From assembly GCF_003315415.1 (NCBI RefSeq), contig NZ_QNSB01000001.1, positions 248,001-312,000 of the forward strand: a DNA stretch of 64,000 nucleotides. The letters run 5' to 3'. The notes beneath the pieces are model-generated. The model searched no databases. It saw nothing but the letters and a program-made list of their open reading frames with translations, and was not told the origin of the DNA. Below are positions 43,444 to 51,502 of the stretch, one piece after another; within the stretch, counting starts at the first letter, position 1; the number at the start of each line of letters is the position of its first letter. This DNA comes from Brevibacterium sanguinis. GTDB taxonomy: Bacteria; Actinomycetota; Actinomycetes; Actinomycetales; Brevibacteriaceae. The position numbers were made by a program, and so were the translations under genes.

Positions 43444-44316
43444 CTACGCGCGATGACCCGGCGCGGCCAGACCATGGCGACCGGCTCGACCCTGGTACTC
43501 CGCCACGCTCGGCGGCGACCAGGCCTCGAGCACCTCTGCGGGCAGTGAGCAGACCTCGACTCCGAGCGGATGGCAGTGCTCGAGCTGCTCCTCCGTGCTC
43601 GCGGCGTCCGGGCCCCACATGTGGACCGAGAGATCGCCGCCCGGGCAGGTCGACAGGGCGCACAGGAGGTCCACCTCGGCGAAGAACTCGAAGGAGTCCC
43701 CGGGCCGGGCCGGGCACGAGTCCATGAAGTACTCGCGCCTGTCGTTGAGTCCGGCGAACTGGAAGACGTTGAGGACATCGTGGACGTCGAGCTCGGTGAG
43801 CCCGTGGGGGAGGATCGCCCGAGTGAGGTTCGAGTGGCAGTGGTAGTCGAAGTCATAGCCGGCGAGCATGCGGTTGACGTACGGGTCGCAGCGGGTGCCG
43901 AGAAGGTCATGGATCACCTCGGCGTCCGGATGGTCGGCCAGCGAGTCCGCGACGACGGTGGCGAGGGGGCGGAGGTAGGGCAGGGTCGACCAGAAGCGGT
44001 CGTAGGTCGTCATCGATGCCCGCTGCAGCTGCCGGGTCCGCGCGGCCCAGAACCTCTCGCGCGGATTGTGGAGGTTCCACATGTTGAGGTCGCCGACCTG
44101 CGGGCCCTCCACCGAGAGGATCCGCACGAGGGACCCGGCCGGCACCTCCCACGCGCGGGCGGACCGGAGGGGGATCTCGAAGCTCTCAACCACGGTCCGC
44201 TCAGCGGCGGCGATGCGATCGTAGAGGGATGTGTCCGGGTCGAGGGGGCCTCCCGGCAGGGACTGGTAGGCGGCGGGCTGCGTGTAGCTGCGGGGTCCGG
44301 TGGGCTCGGCGGTCAT
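43444..44316 (-). CDS. DUF1989 (urea carboxylase-associated) family protein
   Basis: A 290-residue protein of the urea-carboxylase/urea-amidolyase-associated family. Recognised by the segments [86 protein letters not shown] and [49 protein letters not shown]. Members often lie beside urea carboxylase or pxp genes and their catalysis is not known to me. ATG 44316 is 46 bases after the TetR gene, and 71 bases before the NRAMP gene, so it likely leads the operon. Confidence 0.85.
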   Translation of the reverse strand: MTAEPTGPRSYTQPAAYQSLPGGPLDPDTSLYDRIAAAERTVVESFEIPLRSARAWEVPAGSLVRILSVEGPQVGDLNMWNLHNPRERFWAARTRQLQRASMTTYDRFWSTLPYLRPLATVVADSLADHPDAEVIHDLLGTRCDPYVNRMLAGYDFDYHCHSNLTRAILPHGLTELDVHDVLNVFQFAGLNDRREYFMDSCPARPGDSFEFFAEVDLLCALSTCPGGDLSVHMWGPDAASTEEQLEHCHPLGVEVCSLPAEVLEAWSPPSVAEYQGRAGRHGLAAPGHRA

Positions 44317-44362
44317 CGTCGTGCTCCGATCTGTCGACGGGGTGGTCACGGTGGACGGGCGG

Positions 44363-45043
44363 TCACTGGTTCGGGACAGGTGGTCGGTCGGTCGACGCGT
44401 AGGCGCGGAGGAACGCGCCGACACCCTGGTCGATGATCCGGTCGAGGTCGCCGGGGGAGACGGGGGAGACTGCGCCGGTGAACATGGCCCGGTTGACGGG
44501 GATCCACAGCAGCAGTCCGACGAAGTGCTCGGCGGCGAGATCGGGATCGTCGATCGTCAATTGCCCGCCGGCGGAGAGCTCGGCGAAGCGCTGGGACAAG
44601 GTGGCGAGGACGCGTTCGAAGCCGTTCTCGTACCACGAGGCGCCGAGCTCGGGGAAGCGCTCGGCCGTCGCGATGACGACCCGGCGCAGGCGGAGGGTGT
44701 CGGGGTCGAGGACGGCCTCGGCGAATCGACGGGCGAGCGCGCGCAGCGCGGCAGGCAGGTCCTCGGGATCGCGGAGCCTCTCGGCGACGTGGTCGACGAG
44801 GTGGTCGATCTGCGCCGTCGTCTCGAGGATGATCCGGGAGAAGAGCTCGTCCTTGTTCGCGAAGTGCTTGTACACCGTCTGCTTGGACACTCGTGCCGCC
44901 GAGGCGACGTCGTCCATGCTCGTGCCCGCGTACCCGCGCTGGAGGAACAGCTCGGTCGCCGCGTCCTGGATCGCAATCCGGTTCCCGATCGATCGTGCAC
45001 TCGACAGAGCCACTGCCATCCCTTCCCGCACCCGCCCATTCAC
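44363..45043 (-). CDS. TetR-family transcriptional regulator
   Basis: A repressor of about 226 residues. The helix-turn-helix spans NRIAIQDAATELFLQRGYAGTSMDDVASAARVSKQTVYKHFANKDELFSRII. The C-terminal domain (about 150 residues) is a typical TetR ligand domain. The start GTG 45043 has GAGGG six bases upstream; ATG 45019 and GTG 45070 are alternatives. It is first in the pxp/DUF1989 operon, so it likely controls that operon, perhaps in response to 5-oxoproline or a related compound. A dyad ACTGG-ACTGC-CCAGT lies at 45069-45083 near its start. Confidence 0.85.
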   Translation of the reverse strand: MNGRVREGMAVALSSARSIGNRIAIQDAATELFLQRGYAGTSMDDVASAARVSKQTVYKHFANKDELFSRIILETTAQIDHLVDHVAERLRDPEDLPAALRALARRFAEAVLDPDTLRLRRVVIATAERFPELGASWYENGFERVLATLSQRFAELSAGGQLTIDDPDLAAEHFVGLLLWIPVNRAMFTGAVSPVSPGDLDRIIDQGVGAFLRAYASTDRPPVPNQ

Positions 45044-45068
45044 GGGCCGCCCTCGATCGCCGCTCGAC

Positions 45069-45083
45069 ACTGGACTGCCCAGT
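45069..45083. promoter_or_regulatory. Candidate TetR operator dyad
   Basis: ACTGG-ACTGC-CCAGT, 5-bp arms with a five-base spacer, 26 bases upstream of the TetR start. Short, so it is weak evidence. Confidence 0.35.
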
Positions 45084-45178
45084 ACCGAGGGGTTAGAGTA
45101 ACACGAGACGGGTACTATACGGTCCAGTTCTCACGGAGCGGGTGCGGGGGAAGCGGACCGAGAGGGGACTGGACCATC

Positions 45179-45526
45179 ATGCGCAATCCGGAGATCGACG
45201 CCTTCGCCAAGGCGAGGCTGAGCCCAGAGCATCGCGAGCACCTCGAGCGCATCAGGAAGCTCATGGCCGACCACGCGCCGGAGGCCGACGAGGTCATCAG
45301 CAGCGGATCGCCGGCCTGGCGCGGCGCGAAGATCCTCGCCATCATCAGCCCGAGCAAGACGCACCTGACCTTCGCCTTCGAGCGCGGTGCGTCATTCACC
45401 GATCGCCACGGACTCCTGCAGGGGGAGGGGAAGCGGACCCGGCACGTGAAGATCAGGACGTGGACTCCCGAGCTCGACGAGGCGCTGCCCGACTACATCG
45501 CGCAGGCGGTCGATGCCGACGGATGA
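45179..45526 (+). CDS. DUF1801 domain protein
   Basis: A 115-residue cytoplasmic protein with the DUF1801 pattern: ERIRKLMADHAPEADEVISSGSPAWRGAKILAIISPSKTHLTFAFERGASF and a C-terminal RHVKIRTW segment. This small alpha/beta fold is related to the frataxin-like YdhG group; its function is unknown. The ATG 45179 follows GAGGGG. TACTAT (about 45112-45117) may be its -10. A strong terminator hairpin follows. Confidence 0.85.
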   Translation: MRNPEIDAFAKARLSPEHREHLERIRKLMADHAPEADEVISSGSPAWRGAKILAIISPSKTHLTFAFERGASFTDRHGLLQGEGKRTRHVKIRTWTPELDEALPDYIAQAVDADG

Positions 45527-45549
45527 GGGCCGGGGCTGAATGAATGCGA

Positions 45550-45584
45550 AGAACCGCCGATCGGATCATCCGATCGGCGGTTCT
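45550..45584. terminator. Bidirectional terminator, perfect 16-bp stem
   Basis: Stem 45550-45565 with 45569-45584 (core ACCGCCGATCGGA) and loop TCA. It is followed by TGG and lies between the DUF1801 gene and the convergent tRNA-Lys gene. Confidence 0.9.
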
Positions 45585-45593
45585 GGTTCGCTG

Positions 45594-45666
<73 letters not shown>

Positions 45667-45703
45667 GTTCCTCGCTGCCCAGTTCCCTGCGCAACGAGAA
45701 TTA

Positions 45704-45733
45704 ATACTACTCAGGTCGATCCGCGTCTGGCAA
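45704..45733 (-). promoter_or_regulatory. tRNA-Lys promoter
   Basis: Minus strand: TTGCCA (45733-45728), 18-base spacer, TAGTAT (45709-45704), with the tRNA starting 37 bases downstream at 45666. Confidence 0.75.
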
Positions 45734-45814
45734 ACCGAATCCGGCCCGCCGGGGATTTTGTGACCAAGGTCGCACGTCGTTCCAGGTCAGCCCGTCTGCA
45801 AGACGATCACGAGC

Positions 45815-46135
45815 TCACAGATACATGCCCGCGCTCGACTGCTCGGCGGGCTCGGCGATGGCGTGGACGTCGCGCTCTCTCAGCAGCACGTAGGCCTGTC
45901 CCTCGAGCTCCACCTCGGCGAGGTCCTCCGGGTCGTAGAGGACGGTGTCGCCGAGGTTCGCCTGCCGCACATGGGGTCCCGCGGCGACGACCCTGCCCCA
46001 CACGAGGCGCTTGCCCATCGCGGCGGTCGCCGGGATGACGATGCCGGCCGAGGACTTGCGCTCACCCGCCTCCGGACCGGGATCGAGGAGGATCCGATCG
46101 TGGAGCATCCGGATGGGAAGTGCGGCATCAGCCAC
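45815..46135 (-). CDS. GroES-like co-chaperonin protein
   Basis: A 106-residue protein of the chaperonin-10 fold: PIRMLHDRILLDPGPEAGERKSSAGIVIPATA (the N-terminal strand and roof-loop region with the mobile segment shortened), RVVAAGPHVRQANLGDTVLYDPEDLAEVELEGQAYVLLRERDVHAI. It differs from usual GroES: several canonical residues are replaced and there is an acidic insert. No groEL is adjacent. GTG start at 46135, overlapping the preceding gene's stop by eight bases. A stand-alone GroES-like protein could cap an alternative chaperonin or have another use. Confidence 0.8.
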   Translation of the reverse strand: MADAALPIRMLHDRILLDPGPEAGERKSSAGIVIPATAAMGKRLVWGRVVAAGPHVRQANLGDTVLYDPEDLAEVELEGQAYVLLRERDVHAIAEPAEQSSAGMYL

Positions 46136-46415
46136 GCGAGTTCCTTCCGCCCAACCCGACGATCAGTGCGGCGACGCCGAGGACTGTGCCGGCGGCCAGG
46201 GCGATCGTCTCGGTCTTGGGCTGTCCGTCCTCGGTGACGACGGTCGACTTCGCCCGATCGACCGCGCGGGAGACGAGGACCTTCGGGTGGATGCGGCCGA
46301 CCAGTTCGTCGATGTTCTCGGCGATGCGCTCTTCGCGCAGGCGGATCGACTCCGCGAGTTGGGCAGGGGTTGCGTTGTCCACGGTCACATCTGAGGTGTA
46401 GACGTTGTCAGTCAT
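46128..46415 (-). CDS. DUF3618 membrane protein
   Basis: A 95-residue small protein of the DUF3618 family: ATPAQLAESIRLREERIAENIDELVGRIHPK is the typical amphipathic N-terminal half and TETIALAAGTVLGVAALIVGLGG one C-terminal membrane helix, ending in a basic tail. Such proteins are usually encoded beside other cell-envelope or stress genes with a DUF883-like look. ATG 46415 is chosen; GGAGG lies further upstream than ideal. The stop overlaps the GroES-like gene. Confidence 0.8.
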   Translation of the reverse strand: MTDNVYTSDVTVDNATPAQLAESIRLREERIAENIDELVGRIHPKVLVSRAVDRAKSTVVTEDGQPKTETIALAAGTVLGVAALIVGLGGRNSRG

Positions 46416-46571
46416 CGGATCGTCGCCTCCGGGTCGAATGCTCTCTCGCACGTGGCAGGGAGCCACAGTGCCTCGGCGTCAAGCTTAGCCGTTGGATTCT
46501 CCGGCTGTCAGATATCGCGGCTGGTGGGACGAAATGTCGTGTTCGGCGGCGGTCGGCTGAACCGGCCGTGT

Positions 46572-48074
46572 TCAGTTCTGGCGGCCGCGGCGCCCGACGA
46601 GGAAGAGGATGAACCCGACGGCGGCCATGCCGAACGCGGCGAGGACGAAGACCGGCCACGAGCTGACGATCGTCGAGACGATCGATTCGCCGAACGATGT
46701 CGACGGAGACGTGTTGGCCCGCGGTGCGGGCTGATCGCCGCCGGTGATGAGGTCGGTGTCATCGGTCGGCATCGTCGCGTCGGGATTCACGGGGACCGGG
46801 TCGGAGTAGTCGGGGGGAGGTGAGGAGTCTCCGCCCGCCGGGACCCAGTCGCCGCCGACGTCGCTGGGGATCGCGCTGCGCGGATCGGCGGCGCCGTTCC
46901 CCGTCGCGGGATCGGGGACCGCGCGGCCCCCGTCATCGGCGCGGTCCGAGCCGGCCGGGTCGCTGCCGCCCGCATCGGTTCCCTCCGCGTCCTCGGTGCC
47001 GTTCTCGGATCCGTCCTCGGAACCTCGTTCCGCCGCCGAGGAGGAGTCGGCGGTGCCGGCCTCCGCTTCCTTCGGGTCCTGCGCGCCCTCGGCCTGGCCG
47101 TCCACGGTCGTGGTCCCGCCCGAGGCGTCGTCGGACGACGATGCGCTGTCCGCGGAGCTCGTCCCATCCGCCGTGGTCGTGCCGTCGGTGTTCGCGGCGT
47201 CGGAGGAGCCGGATGATGTCGAGGTCCCGGTGTCGGAGGTGGATCCGGAATCGCTCGATCCGGAGTCGGAGGTCGAGCTGTTCGAATCGTTCGATCCGCC
47301 CGAGGTGGATGCAGATCCGTCGTCGGCATTGGAGTCCGAGGTGGAATCGGAGCCGGATTCCGATCCCTCGTACGGGCGTCCGCTGACGGTGATGTTCTCG
47401 CCGTCAGAGGTGAAGTTCCATTCGGGATCGGACGTGAAGCCCTCGAACTTCATCGGCGTCGACCTGTTCGCGGCATCGACGACATAACCGGACGAGTCGA
47501 GGGAATAGGACGTGGGCGCGGCGGCTGAGGTATCCACCGAATGCCCGCTGTCGTCGGTCTCGGCCGAGGAGTGGTTCTGTGCAGGCACGCTCACCCGCTG
47601 TTTCGGCGGGCCTTCGAAGACCTGGTTGACCCAACTCTTCGGGACATCGGTCAACCGGAGCGTCTTGTCGTCGTCGTTCCACTCGGCCCGCAGCGGCGCA
47701 TCGGTGGGCTCAGGTTGGCAGTCCCGGTCGATCGTGACATCGCAATCCGGATTCGCGCCCGGATCGGAGGCCTCGGCATCGCTCGTTCCCGCCTCGGCGG
47801 AGCCGCCGGAATCCGAGGACGATGTCGATGTGCCGGAGTCGGTCGAGGACCCGGCCGATGTGCGCGGATCCGAGGACTCGCCCTCCGCACCGGACCCCGA
47901 TGACGCATCACTGCCGGCGGTCGCATCGGCCGATGCCTCGATGGGAGTGCGAAGCCCCGTCTCGTCGAGAACGGCGTGGGCGGGAGCTGTCGTGCCTGTC
48001 AGGGCGAGGACCAGGAAGGCAAGGGCGGTGCCGAGTGCGGCCGCGGAGCGGCTGAACTCACGGGTCGTTGGCAC
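46572..48074 (-). CDS. Secreted Ser/Thr/Asp-rich surface protein with C-terminal membrane anchor
   Basis: A 500-residue exported protein. Signal peptide: SRSAAALGTALAFLVLALTGTTAPAHA (cleavage after Ala-His-Ala, residue about 33). A short folded region of about residues 110-240 contains two cysteine-bearing segments (NPDCDVTIDRDCQPEP) and small conserved-looking runs such as EWNDDDKTLRLTDVPKSWVNQVF. The remainder is a low-complexity stalk of Ser, Thr, Asp and Gly (about 60-110 and 250-440). The C-terminus has a helix IVSSWPVFVLAAFGMAAVGFILFLV and RRGRQN, a classic membrane anchor. There is no LPXTG. I do not recognise a family. GTG start with AAGGAA five bases upstream. Confidence 0.8.
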   Translation of the reverse strand: MPTTREFSRSAAALGTALAFLVLALTGTTAPAHAVLDETGLRTPIEASADATAGSDASSGSGAEGESSDPRTSAGSSTDSGTSTSSSDSGGSAEAGTSDAEASDPGANPDCDVTIDRDCQPEPTDAPLRAEWNDDDKTLRLTDVPKSWVNQVFEGPPKQRVSVPAQNHSSAETDDSGHSVDTSAAAPTSYSLDSSGYVVDAANRSTPMKFEGFTSDPEWNFTSDGENITVSGRPYEGSESGSDSTSDSNADDGSASTSGGSNDSNSSTSDSGSSDSGSTSDTGTSTSSGSSDAANTDGTTTADGTSSADSASSSDDASGGTTTVDGQAEGAQDPKEAEAGTADSSSAAERGSEDGSENGTEDAEGTDAGGSDPAGSDRADDGGRAVPDPATGNGAADPRSAIPSDVGGDWVPAGGDSSPPPDYSDPVPVNPDATMPTDDTDLITGGDQPAPRANTSPSTSFGESIVSTIVSSWPVFVLAAFGMAAVGFILFLVGRRGRQN

Positions 48075-48182
48075 GGTATTCCTTCGCTGGGGACTCCGGT
48101 CGTCGAGCTGTCGGGGGGGCACTGACACAGAAGCTCGCGGCCACCATCATAGTGGCATCGAAGGAGGCGAGAAAGTCAAGCC

Positions 48183-49883
48183 CTACTCGCCGGGCGCGTT
48201 GGTCTTCTTCTCGTATGCGCGGATCGTCGAGTCCGGACCATCGACGATCGCACTGCTTCCCGCGTCGGTCAGCGCGAGCAGCCGGGCGTAGGTGCGGTAG
48301 GCGTTGTTGCCCGCGAGCAGGCACGAGGCATCGGTGCCGATGGTGCACGGGACGATGGTCCCCCGGGGCTCCGACAGGTGGATGTCCTTGCGGGAGGTGT
48401 CCATGAGCAGCAGCCCGGACCTCATGTCGAACAGGTATGGACCGATGTAGGCGCGCTCACCGCCCTGGCCCCGGACCCACGACATCTCACCGACCATGTC
48501 GGTCGTCGTCGTCACCGTCGAGAGGATGGCGCCGTCCTCGAGCGAGTGGACGACGAGCTGGATCCGGTGCCCGCTGTTCGTCGACGCGCCCTGCTCGCCC
48601 CAGAGCGTGATGACCTTTCCGTGACCCGCGGAGATCCACTTGATGATCTGGAGATCGTCGGCCGGCACTTCGAGGCTGATGTCGCGCTCGTCGCCGGTCC
48701 TGATGTTCGTCGCGCGGACCGGTCCGTCGTAGTCGGCGCTGAAGAGCTCGTCGTTCTCGACGGCCATCGGGGTCATTCCGGTCTCCGGCACCGGGATGTC
48801 GATGAGTCCGTCGGTGCCGAAGGTCGAGAGCCAGTTGCCCGACTTCACCAGCACGCTGGTGCCCGCCGAGGAGATGCGGGCATTGTCCGGGAGCCGATAG
48901 TTGGTCGGGGTGCTCTCCCCGTCGAACAGCGCCTCGGCCGAATTGCCGACCTGCCACAGCAGGGCCGGTCTGCCGTCGATGAGCGTGTCGACGGCGAAGG
49001 TCGGGGGTTGGCTCACCCGACCCGAGTAGCGGACGTCGCCCGTCTCCGGGTCGAGGACCTCGAGCTTCTCGTCGTCGACGACGAGGACGCCGCGATCCGA
49101 TGCCGTCACCGAAGCGGATCCGGGCACCTTCGCCTCCCACTTCGGAGTCGATTCGAAGCTGGGAACGACGTCGTCGGTGTCGGTCACGGTGATGTCGGAG
49201 CCCGGGTTGATCTGCTCGTCGGTGCTGATCGACTGCGGTGCCTCCGCCGACTGGCTGGGCACGATGTTGGGGATGACGAAGGCGCCGATCATGAGGATGG
49301 CCAGTCCGATGAGCACCAGACCCGGCACCGTGATCTTCTTCAGCCGCAGCGGTCGGCGGCTCCTCTCGGTCCTCTTCTGCCGGCGTGAGCGCTGGGGCGC
49401 GGGGGCGGTGACCGCGACGGGTCCGGAGAACGGCGTGCCCTGCGGGTAGTCCTCGCCGCCGGATCCCGCCTCGGCGGAATCGGCAGTCACAAGACTCTGC
49501 GGTCCGGAGCGGGGAGCGGGGTCGACCCGCGCCGAGGTGGACGTGTCCTCAGGGACGTCGGCGCGGTCCGTCGCGGGTCGGGTGCGGGTCTGCGTGACGG
49601 TCCGTGAGGCCGGCGCCGCGGCGGAGTCGCTCGCCTCGGCGGTGGCGCGATCGGGGGTGGGGGAGTCGGCGGGCGCGGGGGCGACCCGTCCGGTCTCGTC
49701 GACGAGGACCTCGACGGTCCTGCCGGCTTCGTCAATGGTCACGGGGACGGGAGTCGCGGTCTCGCGGGCGTAGTCGCCCAGATAGGACAGTGCCTGACCG
49801 GTGTCGGAATAGCGACTCGTCGCCCCGTTGAGGGACAGATAGGTGAACCCGTCGGTGGAGACGGAGATCAGCGCACGAGCCAT
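48183..49883 (-). CDS. Hypothetical single-pass membrane protein with large extracellular domain
   Basis: A 566-residue protein. The first about 70 residues form an unusual cytoplasmic domain (LISVSTDGFTYLSLNGATSRY, ALSYLGDYARETATPVPVTIDE, VEVLVDETGRV), then a disordered Ala/Thr/Pro/Asp-rich segment to about 165, a basic stretch (RSRRQKRTERSRRPLRLKK), one membrane helix (GLVLIGLAILMIGAFVIPNIV, about 187-207), and a long extracellular region of about 350 residues with repeated short strands that could be a beta-propeller (LEVLDPETGDVRYSGRV, ILSTVTTTTDMVGEMSWVRG). No family is recognised. Start ATG 49883 has AAGGAA upstream. The next gene encodes the acidic surface protein in the same direction after 108 bases; together they may form an envelope complex. 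Confidence 0.72.
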   Translation of the reverse strand: MARALISVSTDGFTYLSLNGATSRYSDTGQALSYLGDYARETATPVPVTIDEAGRTVEVLVDETGRVAPAPADSPTPDRATAEASDSAAAPASRTVTQTRTRPATDRADVPEDTSTSARVDPAPRSGPQSLVTADSAEAGSGGEDYPQGTPFSGPVAVTAPAPQRSRRQKRTERSRRPLRLKKITVPGLVLIGLAILMIGAFVIPNIVPSQSAEAPQSISTDEQINPGSDITVTDTDDVVPSFESTPKWEAKVPGSASVTASDRGVLVVDDEKLEVLDPETGDVRYSGRVSQPPTFAVDTLIDGRPALLWQVGNSAEALFDGESTPTNYRLPDNARISSAGTSVLVKSGNWLSTFGTDGLIDIPVPETGMTPMAVENDELFSADYDGPVRATNIRTGDERDISLEVPADDLQIIKWISAGHGKVITLWGEQGASTNSGHRIQLVVHSLEDGAILSTVTTTTDMVGEMSWVRGQGGERAYIGPYLFDMRSGLLLMDTSRKDIHLSEPRGTIVPCTIGTDASCLLAGNNAYRTYARLLALTDAGSSAIVDGPDSTIRAYEKKTNAPGE

Positions 49884-50042
49884 GTACTGGATTCCTTGAA
49901 CGGTTCTCGACGAAGATGACGGCTCAATACTAGTGAACCCGACAGTGGCCTCCTACCGATTCGCCGAAACCGTTATACACCGCGACTGAATCGTTGCATC
50001 GGAGGAGATCTTCGTCTCATTCCGCTCGGCGGACGTTCTGCG

Positions 50043-50072
50043 TTTGCCCGGTCGCCACCCGGTGGCTATGAT
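50043..50072 (+). promoter_or_regulatory. tRNA-His promoter
   Basis: TTTGCC (50043-50048), 18 bases, TATGAT (50067-50072), 36 bases before the tRNA. A short hairpin TGCGCC-TGA-GGCGCA (50086-50100) lies in the 5' leader. Confidence 0.7.
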
Positions 50073-50108
50073 GTATCTTGCTGTCTGCGCCTGAGGCGCA
50101 GGGCATGT

Positions 50109-50182
50109 GGTGGGTATAGCTCAGCTGGTAGAGCGCCGCGTTGTGGTCGCGGATGTCGCGGGTTCAAGTCCCGTTACTCACC
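50109..50182 (+). tRNA. tRNA-His (anticodon GUG)
   Basis: 74 nt including G-1: GGTGGGTATAGCTCAGCTGG at the 5' end with acceptor pairing to TACTCAC, anticodon loop GTTGTGGTC with GTG, T arm GCGGGTTCAAGTCCCGT, and discriminator C73, as expected for tRNA-His. CCA is not encoded. Confidence 0.96.
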
Positions 50183-50189
50183 CCGAATG

Positions 50190-50233
50190 GGAAGCCCCGA
50201 GAGCCGTGCGAAATCACAGCTCTCGGGGCTTCC
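50190..50233 (+). terminator. tRNA-His terminator
   Basis: GGAAGCCCCGAGAGC (50190-50204) and GCTCTCGGGGCTTCC (50219-50233) form a perfect 15-bp stem with a 14-base loop, eight bases after the tRNA. Confidence 0.88.
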
Positions 50234-50240
50234 GGCTTAA

Positions 50241-50340
50241 GTCGATGCCCTGTTGCCGCAGCTGGTCGCCGCCCGCGGATTCGAGGACGCCGAGGACATC
50301 GCCAAAGTCATGCACTACCGTCTCGCCCGCTGCCTCACAC
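50241..50340 (+). pseudogene. Short protein fragment, possibly relaxase-derived
   Basis: Reading from 50241 in one frame gives VDALLPQLVAARGFEDAEDI followed by AKVMHYRLARCLT, a coding-like stretch with no start or remaining body. The wording resembles a stretch I associate with actinobacterial conjugative relaxase/helicase proteins, but that is from memory and weak. It runs up to about the truncated end of the transposase fragment, which suggests that the two came together by insertion or recombination. Confidence 0.4.
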
Positions 50341-50770
50341 CCATACGAGCCGCTGCGCGCAAGCGGTCGATCGTGGCGGGACTCATCATCAGCAGTTCCC
50401 GCCGCACCGCCGTGGTGTAGCGGCCTTCACCGACGGTCAACTCGCCATGGGCTTCGAGGAGGTCAAGCAAGATCCGCATCGACACGGCCAGGTACTTGCC
50501 ACACTGGCCACCGGAGATCGCCCACACACGTTGGAGGATCTTCATCGCATCGTAGGAGTACTTCCGAGCCCGGGGCTTACGGTCCCGGTGCGCGACTTGC
50601 CTGCCCGGTCCTGGCGGATGCTTCGCGGCTTGGGTCAATCGCCGTCGAGCATTGTCGCGACTCCACCCGGTCACGGCCACGACCTCGTCGAGCACAGCGC
50701 CTTTGGTCTTCTTCGCCGCTTTCTTGTACACCTTGGCGTACTTCGTGGTGATCTCTGCTCGTGTCGCCAT
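50315..50770 (-). pseudogene. Truncated transposase (integrase-type IS), N-terminal part only
   Basis: From ATG 50770 the frame reads MATRAEITTKYAKVYKKAAK, followed by VVAVTGWSRDNARRRLTQAAKHPPGPGRQV and ISGGQCGKYLAVSMRILLDLLEAHGEL, the N-terminal domain of a common actinobacterial IS transposase. After LMMSPATIDRLRAAA the similarity ends near 50340, before any DDE catalytic core, and a stop follows. Around 151 residues remain of a protein normally about 400. No terminal inverted repeats can be paired. It shows an old IS insertion near tRNA-His that has decayed. Confidence 0.8.
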
Positions 50771-50942
50771 CGACAGTTCACTCCCCATAGCTTCCGAGGG
50801 TCCACCATTTCGCGGGCGAATATAAGTGATGCAGCGAGGGTGGCTCGCGGGCTGTTTGGTTGAGTCTGACCGGAACGCTTGTCTCCGTCAGCTCGTTTGA
50901 GTACAGTTGTACTAGCAAAGTGGAGCGAAATGAGGAAGTGCC
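50771..50942. other. Intergenic stretch between the transposase remnant and a membrane-protein gene
   Basis: Likely contains the outer end of the decayed IS (its inverted repeat cannot be matched to another copy). The right part holds the promoter region of the next gene with an AGTACA/TGTACT palindrome. I see no coding sequence in it. Confidence 0.6.
50900..50913. promoter_or_regulatory. Palindrome upstream of the membrane protein-TetR pair
   Basis: AGTACA-GT-TGTACT, a perfect 6-bp inverted repeat, 30 bases before the ATG at 50943 and near a TACTAG -10-like box. Likely operator of the TetR gene that follows. Confidence 0.55.
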
Positions 50943-51497
50943 ATGGTTCTGGCCGCGATCCTGATCTGTGAGATCGCGTTCTGGGTGGCTGTACTCGCTG
51001 GGCTCGCGGCACGGTATCTCCTGCGTCGTCCCCGGCTCGGTGCGGGGCTGCTGATCCTTGCCCCCGTCATCGACCTGATCCTGCTTGCGCTGGTCGCCGT
51101 GGATCTGGTCGGTGGCGGGACTGCATCGTGGCAGCACGGCCTGGCTGCGATCTATGTCGGCATCTCGATCGCCTACGGCAAGCGCATGGTCGCTTGGGCG
51201 GATACTCGATTCCAGCATCGATTCGCCGGTGGTCCCGCCCCTGAGCAGCTCACGGGCGCACGCTACACGGCCAAATGCTGGCGCGACGTGCTCCTCACCG
51301 GTCTGGCAGCTGTCATCGCCGCCGCGATTCTCGGCGGGATCATACTCCTTGTCGACGATGCGGAGCGCACCTTCGCCCTCGCGGAGTACTTCGGCGTACT
51401 CGGCATCATTTTCGTCATCGACTTCATCTGGGCGCTCGGCTATACCATCTGGCCCAAGAAGCCCGTCGACGCCGCACAGAGCAACTCGTCCGGCTGA
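50943..51497 (+). CDS. Hypothetical membrane protein paired with TetR regulator
   Basis: A 184-residue protein with about five helices (residues 3-25, 35-55, 65-80, 113-135, 145-165) and a short central cytoplasmic loop (KRMVAWADTRFQHRFAGGP). I recall similar proteins encoded next to TetR regulators in actinobacteria and firmicutes, with unknown function. GAGGAAG five bases before the ATG. The TetR gene follows after five bases, so one transcript is expected. Confidence 0.75.
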   Translation: MVLAAILICEIAFWVAVLAGLAARYLLRRPRLGAGLLILAPVIDLILLALVAVDLVGGGTASWQHGLAAIYVGISIAYGKRMVAWADTRFQHRFAGGPAPEQLTGARYTAKCWRDVLLTGLAAVIAAAILGGIILLVDDAERTFALAEYFGVLGIIFVIDFIWALGYTIWPKKPVDAAQSNSSG

Positions 51498-51502
51498 GTG
51501 CA

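Noticed and set aside
46572-48074. The Ser/Asp-rich region as a true tandem DNA repeat or CRISPR-like array
   Set aside because: The repeats are low-complexity protein sequence of varying units with no fixed DNA period or spacer; no CRISPR array is present anywhere in the window.
50315-50770. A complete insertion sequence downstream of tRNA-His
   Set aside because: The transposase lacks its catalytic half and no pair of terminal inverted repeats or target duplication could be found.
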